Shown here: piece by piece, positions 46,173-57,176 of the stretch
Layout of the letters: every line of letters starts with the position of its first letter
Numbering within the stretch: position 1 is the stretch's first letter
DNA from: Endocalyx cinctus
Taxonomy: Eukaryota; Ascomycota; Sordariomycetes; Amphisphaeriales; Apiosporaceae
Direction of reading: 5' to 3'
Assembly: GCA_001600455.1 (NCBI GenBank)
Contig: BCKC01000001.1
Location: 682,001-746,000 of the forward strand
DNA length: 64,000 bases
Program-made: the position numbers and the translations under genes
Notes under the pieces: generated by a model
The model's database searches: none
What the model was told of the DNA's origin: nothing
What the model saw: only the letters and a program-made list of their open reading frames with translations

Positions 46173-47460
46173 ACGTTATACCCGTAGACTTTGTGTACTG
46201 TAGGGTTTATGCATCTTACCAGAACATAAACCAGTCGGACGAGTCTGCAAGTATCATATGTATCAGAGTATGCAGGTGTGGTGCAATGCAGCAAAAAGGG
46301 ATTAGTTGATTGATTTACAAGGTAGTTACCATGTTTAATGTTCCTTACCTTAGTGTATTTCTGGTTCCCTATTTTAATCCCCATACCTATCGTTTATGTA
46401 CAAGTAAACCCCGATAAGTCTTCGAATACTCTTATTTTAGAATTCCATATACTCCGTACACTACCTAGGTACACTTACATGGATAATATTATGTCCACTA
46501 CAAGTAAATTATTCTTTTACCACATAAAAATTCAATGTTTCGAAAACGTTAGAAATTAATATATTCGTTTTTGGGTTTTGTATCACGATGAAAATGTTTT
46601 TTTTTCTCTCTTTTTCTTTTTACAGCTACCGGTCTTCTAGAGCGGGGGAGAAAAGAAGAGATGGTTACAGTTACAATGGCAATATACTCTAGTCGGGTAT
46701 ACCTTTAATTTGAGTAATGATGAAACCTCACGTGGAACGAGGAACAAAGAACCCCTGAGTTGATCTCACTTTTAAGGTATTTTCATGATATTTTCTTTGG
46801 TTATCCATTGATTGAATTTATTGGAAGCACCCACAGGTTATTGTGTAGGCTACCAATTGACTCGTCATTCAAATTAGACCCCATCTAAACGACGTTGTTT
46901 TTCTCCTATTTCTGACAGCTGTAACAGTGTAACACCCCCCCCTCCGCCCCCTGCGTACCTCAGATACTACTACAGTCCACACTATGTATATCACACCAAC
47001 CAGGAAACATGATTGAATAAAAATAAAAATAAATTTTACACGTACAGAACCACCCAGTAAACCGATGAAAACTTCAGCTCCTATTTGCAGTATTATACAC
47101 TAAATGGCGGCGTTTTGCCGATTTGTCGATCTGCCGACCAATGACGCGCGCAGACCACAAAATAGACCTTAAAGGCTAGAATCCCCCAAATTGGACCGTC
47201 TCCTAAAAAAAGGATCAGGGTGTGACGAATTTCAATATTGGTTACTTTAGCTGCTTAGGTATTAGTTACTCAGTATTTACTATTTAATATTTACTTGGTA
47301 GTGTGTTGTACGTATCAACCTTGCCAAGCCTTAAATTGTTAACCATCAATTTGTCCGTTTATTCCGACACGTTTATCGAAGAAGTAAAATAGTATCTAAT
47401 TACTATAAAAACAATCCCATCTTGAACTACATGCGTTCTTAAAGATCGGTAACAGGCATA

Positions 47461-48073
47461 ATGGGTGCCGCGTTCTCGGTGATTAAGGTAATTAATTGAT
47501 TTGCTTCTATTTCTTTTCTTGTATTATTCTTCCATTGATTGAAACGGTGACGCTAATCTCAATAGTCACTTTTTATACCTGCCGTAATAGCTTTGATATT
47601 ATTCGTTCTCTCCACTTTCGTCATTATACCCCTATGGCGACATTATAAGAACCGTTACGCCCAGTACCTCCCTCTCGATACAATATCGAGTGGCACATTG
47701 TCGCTACGCGCTCGAATGCAAGCGACGATAGCGAGATGGATAGTTCCAGACAGATGGAGGATAGGCGGAGGCGATCGTGTCGTAGTACAGGCAGATACCG
47801 CGTCCGAGCTGGGTTATAGTTCCGAAGAAGGCGAAGAGCTAGACGAGGTACACGATGACCGTCGACACGCACTGTCGTTGGATAACACAAACAATCAGCA
47901 CACGGACAGAAGATTAAGCAGAGAGTAAGCTTGACACCACGACCTGGATAGATCGGCAGAGGTCGGAGGAACCTATTCGGTTTATAGGCTAACATATTAA
48001 ACCCAGTCTGGAAGCAGGGTTTCGAGATGATAGCGATGAAGAAGATGACGATACCCGTCAAAGACACCGATGA
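47461..48073 (+). CDS. Small conserved fungal single-pass membrane protein, function unknown
   Basis: Three exons, 47461-47487, 47566-47924 and 48007-48073, give 150 residues in phase. The start MGAAFSVIK is followed by one hydrophobic segment (SLFIPAVIALILFVLSTFVI, about 10-29), then IPLWRHYKNRYAQYLPLDTI, a basic helical part (ARWIVPDRWR), and an acidic end with RRLSRDLEAGFRDDSDEEDD. I recall very similar proteins in other Pezizomycotina with this order (LW-Y-QYLPLDTI and RLSRDLE-GFRDDSD), but no named function. The third exon is supported by that C-terminal similarity and by phase. The N-terminal exon is only nine codons, so this gene is easily missed. Confidence 0.78.
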
Positions 48074-50026
48074 CTACATTCCCTGTCTTATACCCATATT
48101 CGCTCTCCGTCGCTGGGGGTTGTAAGCAACCATACTACGAACGAGCTACGATAGAGTAATGAAACATTTTATCTATGGGATTTATTAGCACTAGAGACTG
48201 AAGCATCATCTATAAATCATTTTCTTTTTATCATGCTTTGTCTCCAATATGAACGACAAGAAACAAAATAGATATTTAAACAAGAATGCCACCTTCCGGC
48301 TCTCCCCTTTGAGTAGCCGCAGGGTACATCCTAACCCAAGAATATGTAAATTGGGCCCAAACAGAGCGAGGGCACATCAAGATGGAGAACAAGAAGATAT
48401 TCTCTCAAAAGAGTTTCGTGGTCATTGTTGATGAAAGACTTTTCATGGCGTAACGGGTCGGTAACGTGATATAGTAGGTATTACTAGTGTCAATAGTAAC
48501 CTAGTGGCTATAACACTAAATTCTATTTCGGTCCAGAGTTATAATAAAGTATTTCCAGCTTCTTTATAAATTGGCATTTTACTATGTACTGTGTTTCTGG
48601 GCTTTCAACTAGCCTTTAATCACTTTTTGGTCCAGGAATGCATAAAGAATATTACATGTTGGATAGTTGATTGGGTTACTTGTAGGAAACATACAGATGC
48701 CGATACTTCCAAGGTTTTTAGTCAACCAAATACGTGAAGATAACCAACTCTCCAAATTCTAGCCTCTCTTGTCTGCCTGGCTAGGATGGTGTTTTTTTGC
48801 TTATATGTATGCACGTGGCTAGCGTGACATTCCACTGAACCCCCAGTTCGTCTTTCTTATCTCTCAGTCCCAACGACTTTTTAGACGAATCCGGATAGCT
48901 GAAGTATGAGGGATGACTAGCATGAGTAACCTCGTGAACAGTTGGTTATCATGTCCACATATGTATATTGATGCGCATGATCATGATACCTAATGAGTCG
49001 GGCGGTAGGGTTAGCTTTTCTTTTGTTTTTATACTTTGATCAACGCTTCGTATACAAACATCCATACAGTAGTCCTAATGAATAGTGAAATCCGATGAAA
49101 GCTTTGGCCATTACCGGACCATATCATATCAATGAGGAGAATATGCGCATAGTTCACTAGACGGTGTCCAAGCCATATTGATCCACGCCAATGATATCAG
49201 CCGAGTTTGACATACATATGTAAGCTCGCTTCCGGGATTTGCGTATATGTAGGTCTTCTACTTACATTCCCATCCTTAGCCCTTAGATAGAAGATGTGGA
49301 AAGAGCATAGCACGAGGCATACATACACCCGTTACATCCATATCTACACATTGGTTTGCAGTACTGTAAGGGTGCGCAAGTTAAGGCTGCCTTATATCAC
49401 TCAGTCCATACATCGACAATAATTCACGATTACCTTTGCCGATTTTCTACTTTTTTTTCCCCTTCTCACATCATCATCTATCATATCATTCTGGTAAGAC
49501 TAATCAATTCTTAAATAGTTTCTTGCCTTTATTTGGTTAATAACAGGTTCATTCTAACGCGGGGTAAACTTAAACAAGCTTGCTTTGCTAACTTCATGAC
49601 GAAAGACTCATCCACTATTCCGATATTCGTTTACATAAACCGAAAATAAACCCCAAACCAAGTTGCATAGCAACTAGCAGCAGCCTTACGAGTAGTCTGC
49701 CTCACATTCTTTGAATTCACCCTATTGTGCTGATAGGCATTTTGTTTATTATATTTCCTCGATTTCATGTTTGCCCCATTTCGGCCGGACTGAATACTGT
49801 GTTTGTGGGCGCATAATATTTACACTCTAATTAAATAGTGTGAATTATTCACTACAAACTTAGGCCTGCACTTAGGTTTCACTTTGATAAAGCCCATACT
49901 ATACACACATATACATACCTACTATACTGTCTTACCTCCCCCAACCCAGAAGAAAATTTTTTACAATATTCATTACTCCATCCATCCATAATCTTGTCCA
50001 TAATTTCCCTCTTTCCCACAATCACA
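48074..50026. other. Intergenic, AT-rich
   Basis: No gene, RNA or repeat recognised beyond short A/T runs. Right end is the promoter of the RING-like gene. Confidence 0.5.
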
Positions 50027-50926
50027 ATGCCGACCATACGGCTACCCAAGATACGTTGGGCCAAATCTATCACGAAGCTATTGGCGAAGAAGCACCGGAG
50101 CGATACTTCATCCACAGCAAGCAAGGAATCGGTAAAACACAAGAAGAGCTCTTCGAAATGCAAAACACCACTCGAAGATTGCCCAATATGTCAGGACCCG
50201 GTCGGCATCCCCAATCCAGAGGGCATTCTCGAATCCTGGACTAGTTTACATTGCGGTCACAGATTCGGCACACACTGTATTCAGACTTGGCTAGAGGAAT
50301 CGGTCACCCGAGATCCACATTCAAGTCCGAGTTGCCCTATCTGCCGAGCGACAGCAAGACACCCGACCTGCGGACACCTACTCTGCGGTCCTCCCATTCC
50401 ACCCTGGAGCTTCAATAGCGACGGCTCCTACTATGTTATACCGCCACCGCCACCTCCTCCGCCCGATAGCCATATATATGTTCCTGGTCATTATCGACGA
50501 GAAGAGATGTTTGCTCCCTACTCCCACTTCCTGCCCCAACCCGATCATAGACCTCGTCGTCGACTGACGAGGCGACCCGGCCATCCTCTACGTCCGAATG
50601 TCCTATCGCGGCCTCGCCAAATTCAGACGGTGGGCGAATGCCAAACATGTATTGAAAATCGAAGGTTTGAAGCCGATAAGAGAATCAGCCGTACGAAGAG
50701 GAATACGGGCGACCCTGCGGCTTACTCGGGAAGAAGGGGTCAGATCAAGTCTATGATCCCGAGCCTGAAGCGAAGTACGTTCCGCACCACTGTTATTTCC
50801 TGGGCTGCAGAGGATATGGCACGCCAACGCGCATTCGATGCCGAAGATGATGTTCCGGCTACCGCAGGCCCGCTACATCGAAGTCCCACGCCTATTCTGG
50901 ATCACCACCGACGTCTGAGTATCTAG
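50027..50926 (+). CDS. RING-like zinc finger protein (putative E3 ubiquitin ligase)
   Basis: Single exon, 299 residues, starting MPTIRLPKIRWAKSITKL; an upstream TTG was not used. The finger is at about 52-109: DCPICQDP, LHCGHRFGTHCIQTWL and CPICRATARHPTC. It follows the RING-H2 plan except that the usual His three positions after CGH is Gly (FG), a variant I recall in many fungal RING-like proteins. Downstream is a proline stretch (PPPPPPPPD), a basic region (RPRRRLTRRPG) and a second Cys pair (ECQTCIEN). The N-terminal 50 residues are strongly basic. Substrate unknown, no membrane segment. Confidence 0.82.
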   Translation: MPTIRLPKIRWAKSITKLLAKKHRSDTSSTASKESVKHKKSSSKCKTPLEDCPICQDPVGIPNPEGILESWTSLHCGHRFGTHCIQTWLEESVTRDPHSSPSCPICRATARHPTCGHLLCGPPIPPWSFNSDGSYYVIPPPPPPPPDSHIYVPGHYRREEMFAPYSHFLPQPDHRPRRRLTRRPGHPLRPNVLSRPRQIQTVGECQTCIENRRFEADKRISRTKRNTGDPAAYSGRRGQIKSMIPSLKRSTFRTTVISWAAEDMARQRAFDAEDDVPATAGPLHRSPTPILDHHRRLSI

Positions 50927-51941
50927 AAAAGTTTGCGATAGGCAATAAATAACCTGGTGATTGATTTTTACCTACTTAGGTTCCTGCCTTTATTTTTTTT
51001 TCTCTCCTTTTTTTCCCGGCTGGTTCCTATATGTTTACGAAGAGGAGTTCATAGGGAATAATGGATTGTTCGGTTTCTATGGATACTCATTACATCTGTA
51101 TAGGTCGTATACTACAGGATTTGTTTTACCATCAGGTGTAATCAACTTTAGATTTGACTGGAAGGGAATGTCTTACGATAATATACACTGAACACTGGGA
51201 GTGAGATATGAGGGGTTCATAGGGTTCATAAATAACGACAGTCAGATACCATCTTCTACACTGAAAGTTCCATGGTTTTAATCGTATCTTCTTCACATGA
51301 ACTCGCCACTTTATTTCCGTCCATACTTCCTCTTTCTTCCCTTAAAACTAAATATATCATGAAACCTGGACTATTTTACATGTTATATCTAAACATGACG
51401 TACTGTATAATACACACGAACCTACTACTCTACACATTGTAGGGCAATACATACACTGATGATGAGGCCAAGATAAAAAAGAGCATTAGATAAGGTGGCG
51501 GGGTAATTGAGCGCTACTGAGGTTCATATCGCGATAAGGTTGTTCGGGCGGAGTTCTGGTGGGGTTCTTTTCAGGGTCTAATATTTTCGTAAAGAACAAA
51601 GCCTGCTAGCGCATGATGGCCCACTATACCCAGCAAGGCAGCCCTGGACAGACCAAATACAAGCTAAAAGCCGGCTGGCCGGGTACTAAGGTACCTACGC
51701 GTAGGTATCGCCTAGCTGCTACTGTAAATACCCCACGCTCTATCATCTACACTAAAGAGCTCTAAAGGACGTATTGTTTCATTTACAGTACACCACTAAT
51801 AATTTATTTCTCTTGTCCTTTAATAAGTGCCTACCACCATCGTTTGTTAATACGTATCCTCTCATATACCATGAAATTGAAGTTACCTATACTTTCTAGA
51901 AGTAGGATGATAGTTAAATCTTCACGTAGAAACTAAGCATA
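50927..51941. other. Intergenic region between the RING-like gene and HUS1
   Basis: AT-rich, no gene seen. Contains the RING-gene 3' region and the HUS1 promoter. Confidence 0.5.
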
Positions 51942-53276
51942 ATGAGGTTTCGAACTGAACTCAAGAATGTGCGAACATTTGCAAGTAAGTGGCGGGAGCT
52001 ACCTTCTTACCCTCTACTTTTAACCCTATTCGCAACGCATGTATCACTTGTGCCTATCTCTAACCTAAGCTCATAGAGCTCGTCGCCGCTCTTTTAGCAC
52101 TAGAGAAGATAGCATGGGTTCGCGTGGACGACGATACTGCGAGGTTCACTGTTATTCCTGACTCTGGATCACAAGTATGGGCGTGCGTATCACCAATTTC
52201 CTACCCGTGCCTCGTCGTTCTGTAGTACAAAACTTTGGCGCATGGTTGATCGAAACTAATTTGAAAGCGACCTTTTCCCCATGGCAGTTCTCTACCGATG
52301 AACTTCGTCTTCGATAAATATAACCTACAGTCGAACGAACCAAACAATACTATCAATTTTGAGCTGCCCTTGGGCCCTCTCCAACGCGCCTTGAGATCCG
52401 CCGTAGATGCGACCTCGGCCTCCCTTCGATTAACCAAGAAAAACGGGGACCCCGTACTTTTAATGACAATAAAATCAAATTTAGAACGGAAGAAACAAGC
52501 TCAAGGTTTTGGACTAGCTAGGAACAACGTCGACCATTTCAGAGACGATGACGATGAAGACCTCCACGTTGAGTCTCAAGAGGCAGAACTCCAACTACCA
52601 ACCCGCGAAAAGATTATCACCCATACTATACCTTTGCGCGTTCTCCACCCAGAGACAGTTGAGACCATCATGCAGCCAAAAGTTCGCGAACCAGATGTGC
52701 ATATACAGTTACCGCCTCTGTTACAGCTCAAGGCTATATCTGATCGATTCACCAAGCTGGCGCTCGCGTCGACGCGGACCTCGTTGAATGCCGTATCCGC
52801 CTCGTCTCCCAAGTTGGAGCTTAGCGCAAACATGCACGGCGATCTACGCCTGCGCCTAGATACGGATACGCTGGACGTCCAGACCGAGTGGAGCGGTCTC
52901 GTAAATCCGGAACTAGACCCCACGCAGCTTCATTGCGCACTAGAAGACCATCCCAGCACCCGTTTCAAAGAAGCCGGACCGGAGAAGTTCGCGACGGTAC
53001 GCGTCGACGGCAAGGACTGGAGTAAGGTGCTCAGCGTTGGACGGCTCGAGGGTCGCGTCATCGCTTGCTTTTCTGACGAGCATGCCTTAATCTTGTACGT
53101 CTACGTTCCGCAGTACGACGTTGAGGATGCAGGCGAAGACTCTGTTATCACTGTAGGTTACCTTTTTTTTTTTTTCCTTTTTGGTGCTGTTACTAGAGGC
53201 TACTCTATCGGGATATACAGTGAGTGCTCAGCTAACTCATTGATAACAGTACTATGTATCATCTTACAGTCAATGA
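51942..53276 (+). CDS. HUS1: DNA damage checkpoint clamp subunit HUS1
   Basis: Subunit of the 9-1-1 sliding clamp (Rad9-Rad1-Hus1) that is loaded at damaged DNA to activate ATR-type kinase signalling in the nucleus. Four exons: 51942-51984, 52077-52182, 52288-53152 and 53250-53276; 346 residues, all phases agree. The start MRFRTELKNVRTFAKLVAAL and IAWVRVDDDTARFTVIP with SGSQVWASLP match Hus1, as do FVFDKYNLQSNEPNNTINFE and PLGPLQRALRSA. A low-complexity acidic insert (RDDDDEDLHVESQEAEL) is present. The last tiny exon gives YYVSSYSQ, which fits the end of Hus1 proteins and was chosen over read-through to 53338. The donor of intron 2 is GTGCGT. Confidence 0.9.
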
Positions 53277-54050
53277 GACTGTACATAATCGTTTTGAGCA
53301 TTTGTTGCTTGCAAGCTATATATTATCCGAGCCTTTAGAACACCTCGGTCGTACGGTTGTAGCGATGATGATTGTACGACTTATGACATAATAAATACCT
53401 ATAGAATTGCTAATAGAATCAGAAGACGCAAGTTTCTCCCCGAAATAAGCATTTTTAATCTTACATAGTGCAACTCCATCTCTTTAAATAGTTTCTCCCC
53501 CCTTGTTACCTATACCGCCCCCGCAAGTTGAATACGAGTTGGGTAAACGCGACTAAGCCTCTGATTATACACAGTAGATGGATGTCTGTACATCTTTCAG
53601 CTATCAGCTGACTAGGGTATAATGCGCGATGCATCATTCTTCAAGGGGCAGCCATGCCTAGCCTAAAAGTCCCATTCAAGTCTGGTATGTATTCATATAA
53701 GGCTGCATTTTCCCGATGTGGTCGCAAGCTGCGACTATACCTGACTTTATATGAGATGATCTTCAAAATGCTTCGTATATCTATGAACTTGATTCGCTAT
53801 GCATGCTCTGACAGCTTATACTAGGTAATTCACACATAATCTCTATAGGAGCTTCACATCACAGTTAGGCATATTGGCTTGTGGATATAAATACTCGTTG
53901 ATTTCTCAAGTTCTTTCTCATGCCTCTACCCATGAAAACCTTAACTATTCAAAATTAGGTGCACTATAGCATCTGCATCACTCACCGAGCCTCCATACCT
54001 TTTTCTTTCGAATATTTACTTGGCGGTCATTGAACTCGACTATCCACAAG
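53277..54050. other. Intergenic with TATA box before the secreted-protein gene
   Basis: AT-rich. A TATAAATA at 53886-53893 lies about 160 bases before the next ATG. Nothing else recognised. Confidence 0.5.
53886..53893 (+). promoter_or_regulatory. Candidate TATA box
   Basis: TATAAATA upstream of the secreted 413-residue protein gene, at a plausible distance; a single match in AT-rich DNA, so tentative. Confidence 0.35.
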
Positions 54051-55292
54051 ATGCGCCACTGTTCTTTCGTGCCAATGGGCGCATGCGCAGCCCTAGTAGC
54101 TCTATTTACGCTGGGGGCGGAAGCAGCTCAGATGAAAGTTAGTAGCTTCGACGGAAATGTCACCCAGGAAGAACTTGATTCTTTCAATGACTATATCACG
54201 GGCCTGACGCCTGGTACCGACAACCTCGGGAACGAGTGGGCACAAGGCCATAGTGGTGAACAGACCAAGGCGATGGGCCTCGTATATCTCATCTCGGGCC
54301 AACAGGAAACCCTCGACCAGATGATACGCTTCTGCGACGCCGTCCTGTCAGAGAGAAACGACCTCGCCCCCGCGCCTACGGGCCAGTACAAGATATGGAC
54401 AGGCCGCGTGGATCCGGTATGGCCAAACGACGTGACGGCGGACCCGATACCGACCGGGGGAGAGCAAGGCGACCCCGTCGGACACCTGGCCAGCTGTGCG
54501 AACCTGATCCTCAAGACGACGGCGCTCTACGACGAGGAAGTGACCATCGGCGACCCGCACGGCTACGGCGCCACCTACCTCGAGCGCGCTAAGAAGTTCC
54601 TGGCCGAGGCCGACTACGCGATGGAGAACCACATCCTGAAGTCCTTACTGAACCTGACCAAATCCGCCGACGGCGAGAACCGGATGTACTTCGCCGACGA
54701 CTCGGCCTACAAGAAAGGCACCTCGGTGCCGTGGAACCAGCAGATGATGTTCAACTACGCCTTCCAGAACCTCGTCGCGGCGCACCGGACCCTGAAGGAC
54801 GACGCGAGCCTGATGGGCAAGTACAAGGACATCATGTTCGCCAGCCTCGACTGGTTCTTCACGGGGGGCGGGTCCGAGACGAAAAAAAGCGAGGAGGGGA
54901 ACCCCATCTACGAGTGGAGCTACGCGGTCGAGAGCAGCAGCGCCGAGGACTCGAACCACGGCTCCCTCGACGTCGCCGGCTTTTCGCGCGCCTACGCAGA
55001 CGGGAACTGGGCGCTCACGGACGAGATGATGACGCCCTTCGCGAACACCTTCGTCGACGTCATGACCCTGAGCAACGGCAGCTACGCGGGCCGCGTCGAC
55101 GGCACGTCCGGCGCGGGGCACGCGAACTGGACGGTCGGCGTTCGTAGCGGTTACCTCTTCCTGGCTGAGTTTAGGCCGGACGCCTACGAGGATATGGTCG
55201 GCGCGGATCTGGAAGTTGGGGGCACGACGGGGAGCGCCGATGTTTTCTCGCGCTTTCTGTGGGTGAAGAATCGTCGGGCGTTGAGTAGTTAG
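54051..55292 (+). CDS. Secreted protein, probable (alpha/alpha)-barrel hydrolase-like, function unknown
   Basis: Single exon, 413 residues. The first ATG in frame gives MRHCSFVPMGACAALVALFT, a signal peptide ending near AEAA (about residue 25); a TTG upstream was ignored. The mature protein is Trp/Tyr/Asp-rich, with GNEWAQGHSGEQTKAMGLVY, QYKIWTGRVDPVWPND, VPWNQQMMFNYAFQNL and LDWFFTGGG. WNQQMMFNYAFQNLVAAHRTL reads like paired helices of a six-hairpin-type barrel, but I cannot name a family with confidence. There are few cysteines after the signal. No GPI tail. Coding GC is very high against AT-rich flanks. Convergent with the hydrolase gene to the right. Confidence 0.8.
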   Translation: MRHCSFVPMGACAALVALFTLGAEAAQMKVSSFDGNVTQEELDSFNDYITGLTPGTDNLGNEWAQGHSGEQTKAMGLVYLISGQQETLDQMIRFCDAVLSERNDLAPAPTGQYKIWTGRVDPVWPNDVTADPIPTGGEQGDPVGHLASCANLILKTTALYDEEVTIGDPHGYGATYLERAKKFLAEADYAMENHILKSLLNLTKSADGENRMYFADDSAYKKGTSVPWNQQMMFNYAFQNLVAAHRTLKDDASLMGKYKDIMFASLDWFFTGGGSETKKSEEGNPIYEWSYAVESSSAEDSNHGSLDVAGFSRAYADGNWALTDEMMTPFANTFVDVMTLSNGSYAGRVDGTSGAGHANWTVGVRSGYLFLAEFRPDAYEDMVGADLEVGGTTGSADVFSRFLWVKNRRALSS

Positions 55293-55670
55293 TTACTTTT
55301 TATTCGTGTTTATTATCAATTAATCTAGACGCTATAGTTTGAATTTGAATGTGACAAGATTTACACATTACTTCCCCATACTGAAGTTAATTATAGCACG
55401 TCGCTTAAAGAGTAGACAATATTATACAAGGGATTATCATATATTTTTACATTATGGCAACTTTTCTATATCGTTTATCATTACTAGAGAAGGTCGGTTC
55501 GTTTCTTCGAAGTGTCCTTCAGTTAATCGTAAGATGTCTTATATCCATATATGCGTCACTAGCATGTTCTCCTTTTCCGTTCTGCCCCATGCCGAGGCCG
55601 AGGCTTCACTCTAAGTGATAGAAAATTCAAAACGAGTGATAAGAAATAAAGGAGACTATCATTCATTAGA
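55293..55670. other. Convergent 3' intergenic region
   Basis: 378 bases of AT-rich 3' flanking sequence; no feature recognised. Confidence 0.5.
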
Positions 55671-57176
55671 TTAAACTTCAGAAAAATAGTGGGAGCCGTT
55701 CTGGTTTTGCCTATGCAGAGTCCAAAGATCGACGAGGACCAAATTAGTCTCGCGTCTGATGGCATCATGGTATCCGTTCTCCCAGAAACGATAAGCCTTA
55801 GGACCTCCGATCAAAGCGAGAGCTTCGTGGGACATCTCAGCATCGACGTACATATCTTTACCGAATATGACGGAGCTCAGGGGGACCGTGTTGTCCATGA
55901 GCTGGTTGAAGTCGTAGAGATCCTCGTCCCAGGTCCAATCAGCCAACTCTTCGGCGAGTTTTTTGTACGGTCTTAACGCCGTGTAGTCGTCGTACATGAA
56001 GGGGTAGACCATCTCACCCGAGAAGTAGAAAACGGCGTCGGGGGCCATTTTGGAGATGTATTCGACTATTTGGGCATTCGTCTGGGTTACCCACGGGAAT
56101 AGCAGCTCGTCGGTGTTCTTGTCTCTAATTGTTTGGGACAGCGATAAGGCCTCATTCCCGCTTTTGCTGCCGCGGGTACGACAGTACATGGCCTCGCTTA
56201 GCAGGGCGTAGAAGGGCCTCTTTTCGAAGCGCCAGCTTTCGATTTGCTCGTACTTCGCCAACGTGGTCTTCTGGAATTCGAGCTTGTTATAAAGGTCGTT
56301 GGACATGTCTTTGATAAGATCGGTTAGTAGCTTATAACCCGCCTCTGGAGTTTGTCCGAGGATCCGTCCGATGCAAAGAAACCGATGCGGAGTCAGATTT
56401 CCTCCGCTGGGCAGCTTGATGGGCGTTGTCTGCGAGGCCAGCCACAAAACAATGTCTTTAATCCTGGGCCCATCCTCCGGGTATTCAGCGTAGTATATTT
56501 TGTTGGCATCTACGACACGATCGAACAGCTTCCGGTACACGCCTTTGATATCCCGGTAGATGGGCGCGAGCGCGCCCGAGAAGAAGACCTCATCGATGCC
56601 CTGTGGATGGAAGGATAGGTAAGAGAGGGAGATCCAACCGCCGTAAGACTGTGCCTGAAGCTTCCACTTCTGGTTCATTATCAGGGATTTACGCACGGCC
56701 TCGAGGTCTCTCACGATGTCCGTCTGGCGCATGTGCCTGACCAGGGACGCAAAGCGTGCGGTGCCCGTACGGGACGGGTCGAGCTCCCAGGAGGAGCTGT
56801 CGCCTGTTCCTCGATAGTCCGGATACAGGATCCAGTGGCCCTTACTGAGCCAGTGACTGTTCAGTCCCGGTATGCGTAGCGGATCATTACTGTCGCCGGG
56901 ACCGCCGCAGAGATAGACGACGATGGGGATACAGGACGCTACATGCTCAACCCTCGGAGCGTGGGTATAGACGCCGCCGGATGAGCCGTTGTAGCCCCAT
57001 ACGAGCTTAAAACTGAGCTCGATAATATTTTCTGCTTCGGCAGGGAGGTCATAGTCGATGAGCGTTTCGTACCGAAGGTCCGAAATTCCAAACTCGAGCT
57101 GTTGTTGGGTGCCTGGACGTGTCCATGGTAATATGGACTTCAGCCTGGCCACAAAATTACCGTTGTTAGCCGCCAT
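55671..57176 (-). CDS. Proline iminopeptidase-like alpha/beta hydrolase (peptidase S33 type)
   Basis: Serine hydrolase of the family that releases N-terminal proline. Single exon, 501 residues, start MAANNGNFVARLKSILPW, no signal peptide, so probably cytosolic. Seen: the oxyanion-hole block VVYLCGGPGDSNDP (usually HGGPG; here CGGPG, about 90-94), YPDYRGTGDSS, the nucleophile Ser in QAQSYGGWISLSYL (about 177), SGALAPIYRD, a Lys/Asp segment GKDMYVDAEMSHEAL and the catalytic His in ENGYHDAIRRE (about 470). The His-to-Cys change at the start of the oxyanion motif is a point of difference. The cap region is longer than in bacterial enzymes, as in other fungal members. Confidence 0.9.
   Translation of the reverse strand: MAANNGNFVARLKSILPWTRPGTQQQLEFGISDLRYETLIDYDLPAEAENIIELSFKLVWGYNGSSGGVYTHAPRVEHVASCIPIVVYLCGGPGDSNDPLRIPGLNSHWLSKGHWILYPDYRGTGDSSSWELDPSRTGTARFASLVRHMRQTDIVRDLEAVRKSLIMNQKWKLQAQSYGGWISLSYLSFHPQGIDEVFFSGALAPIYRDIKGVYRKLFDRVVDANKIYYAEYPEDGPRIKDIVLWLASQTTPIKLPSGGNLTPHRFLCIGRILGQTPEAGYKLLTDLIKDMSNDLYNKLEFQKTTLAKYEQIESWRFEKRPFYALLSEAMYCRTRGSKSGNEALSLSQTIRDKNTDELLFPWVTQTNAQIVEYISKMAPDAVFYFSGEMVYPFMYDDYTALRPYKKLAEELADWTWDEDLYDFNQLMDNTVPLSSVIFGKDMYVDAEMSHEALALIGGPKAYRFWENGYHDAIRRETNLVLVDLWTLHRQNQNGSHYFSEV

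Larger units (their letters stand above)
45465..47460. other. Divergent intergenic region between the formin and the small membrane-protein gene
   Basis: No gene recognised. Contains a T tract with one undetermined base at 45590, T-rich runs near 46594-46620, a CCTATA/CCTA-type short tandem repeat at about 46122-46172, and one copy of TACTCCGTA (46450-46458). Confidence 0.55.

Noticed and set aside
53197..53338. Alternative HUS1 3' ends
   Set aside because: The exon at 53250-53276 gives YYVSSYSQ, which fits Hus1 C-termini; the others give unrelated tails.
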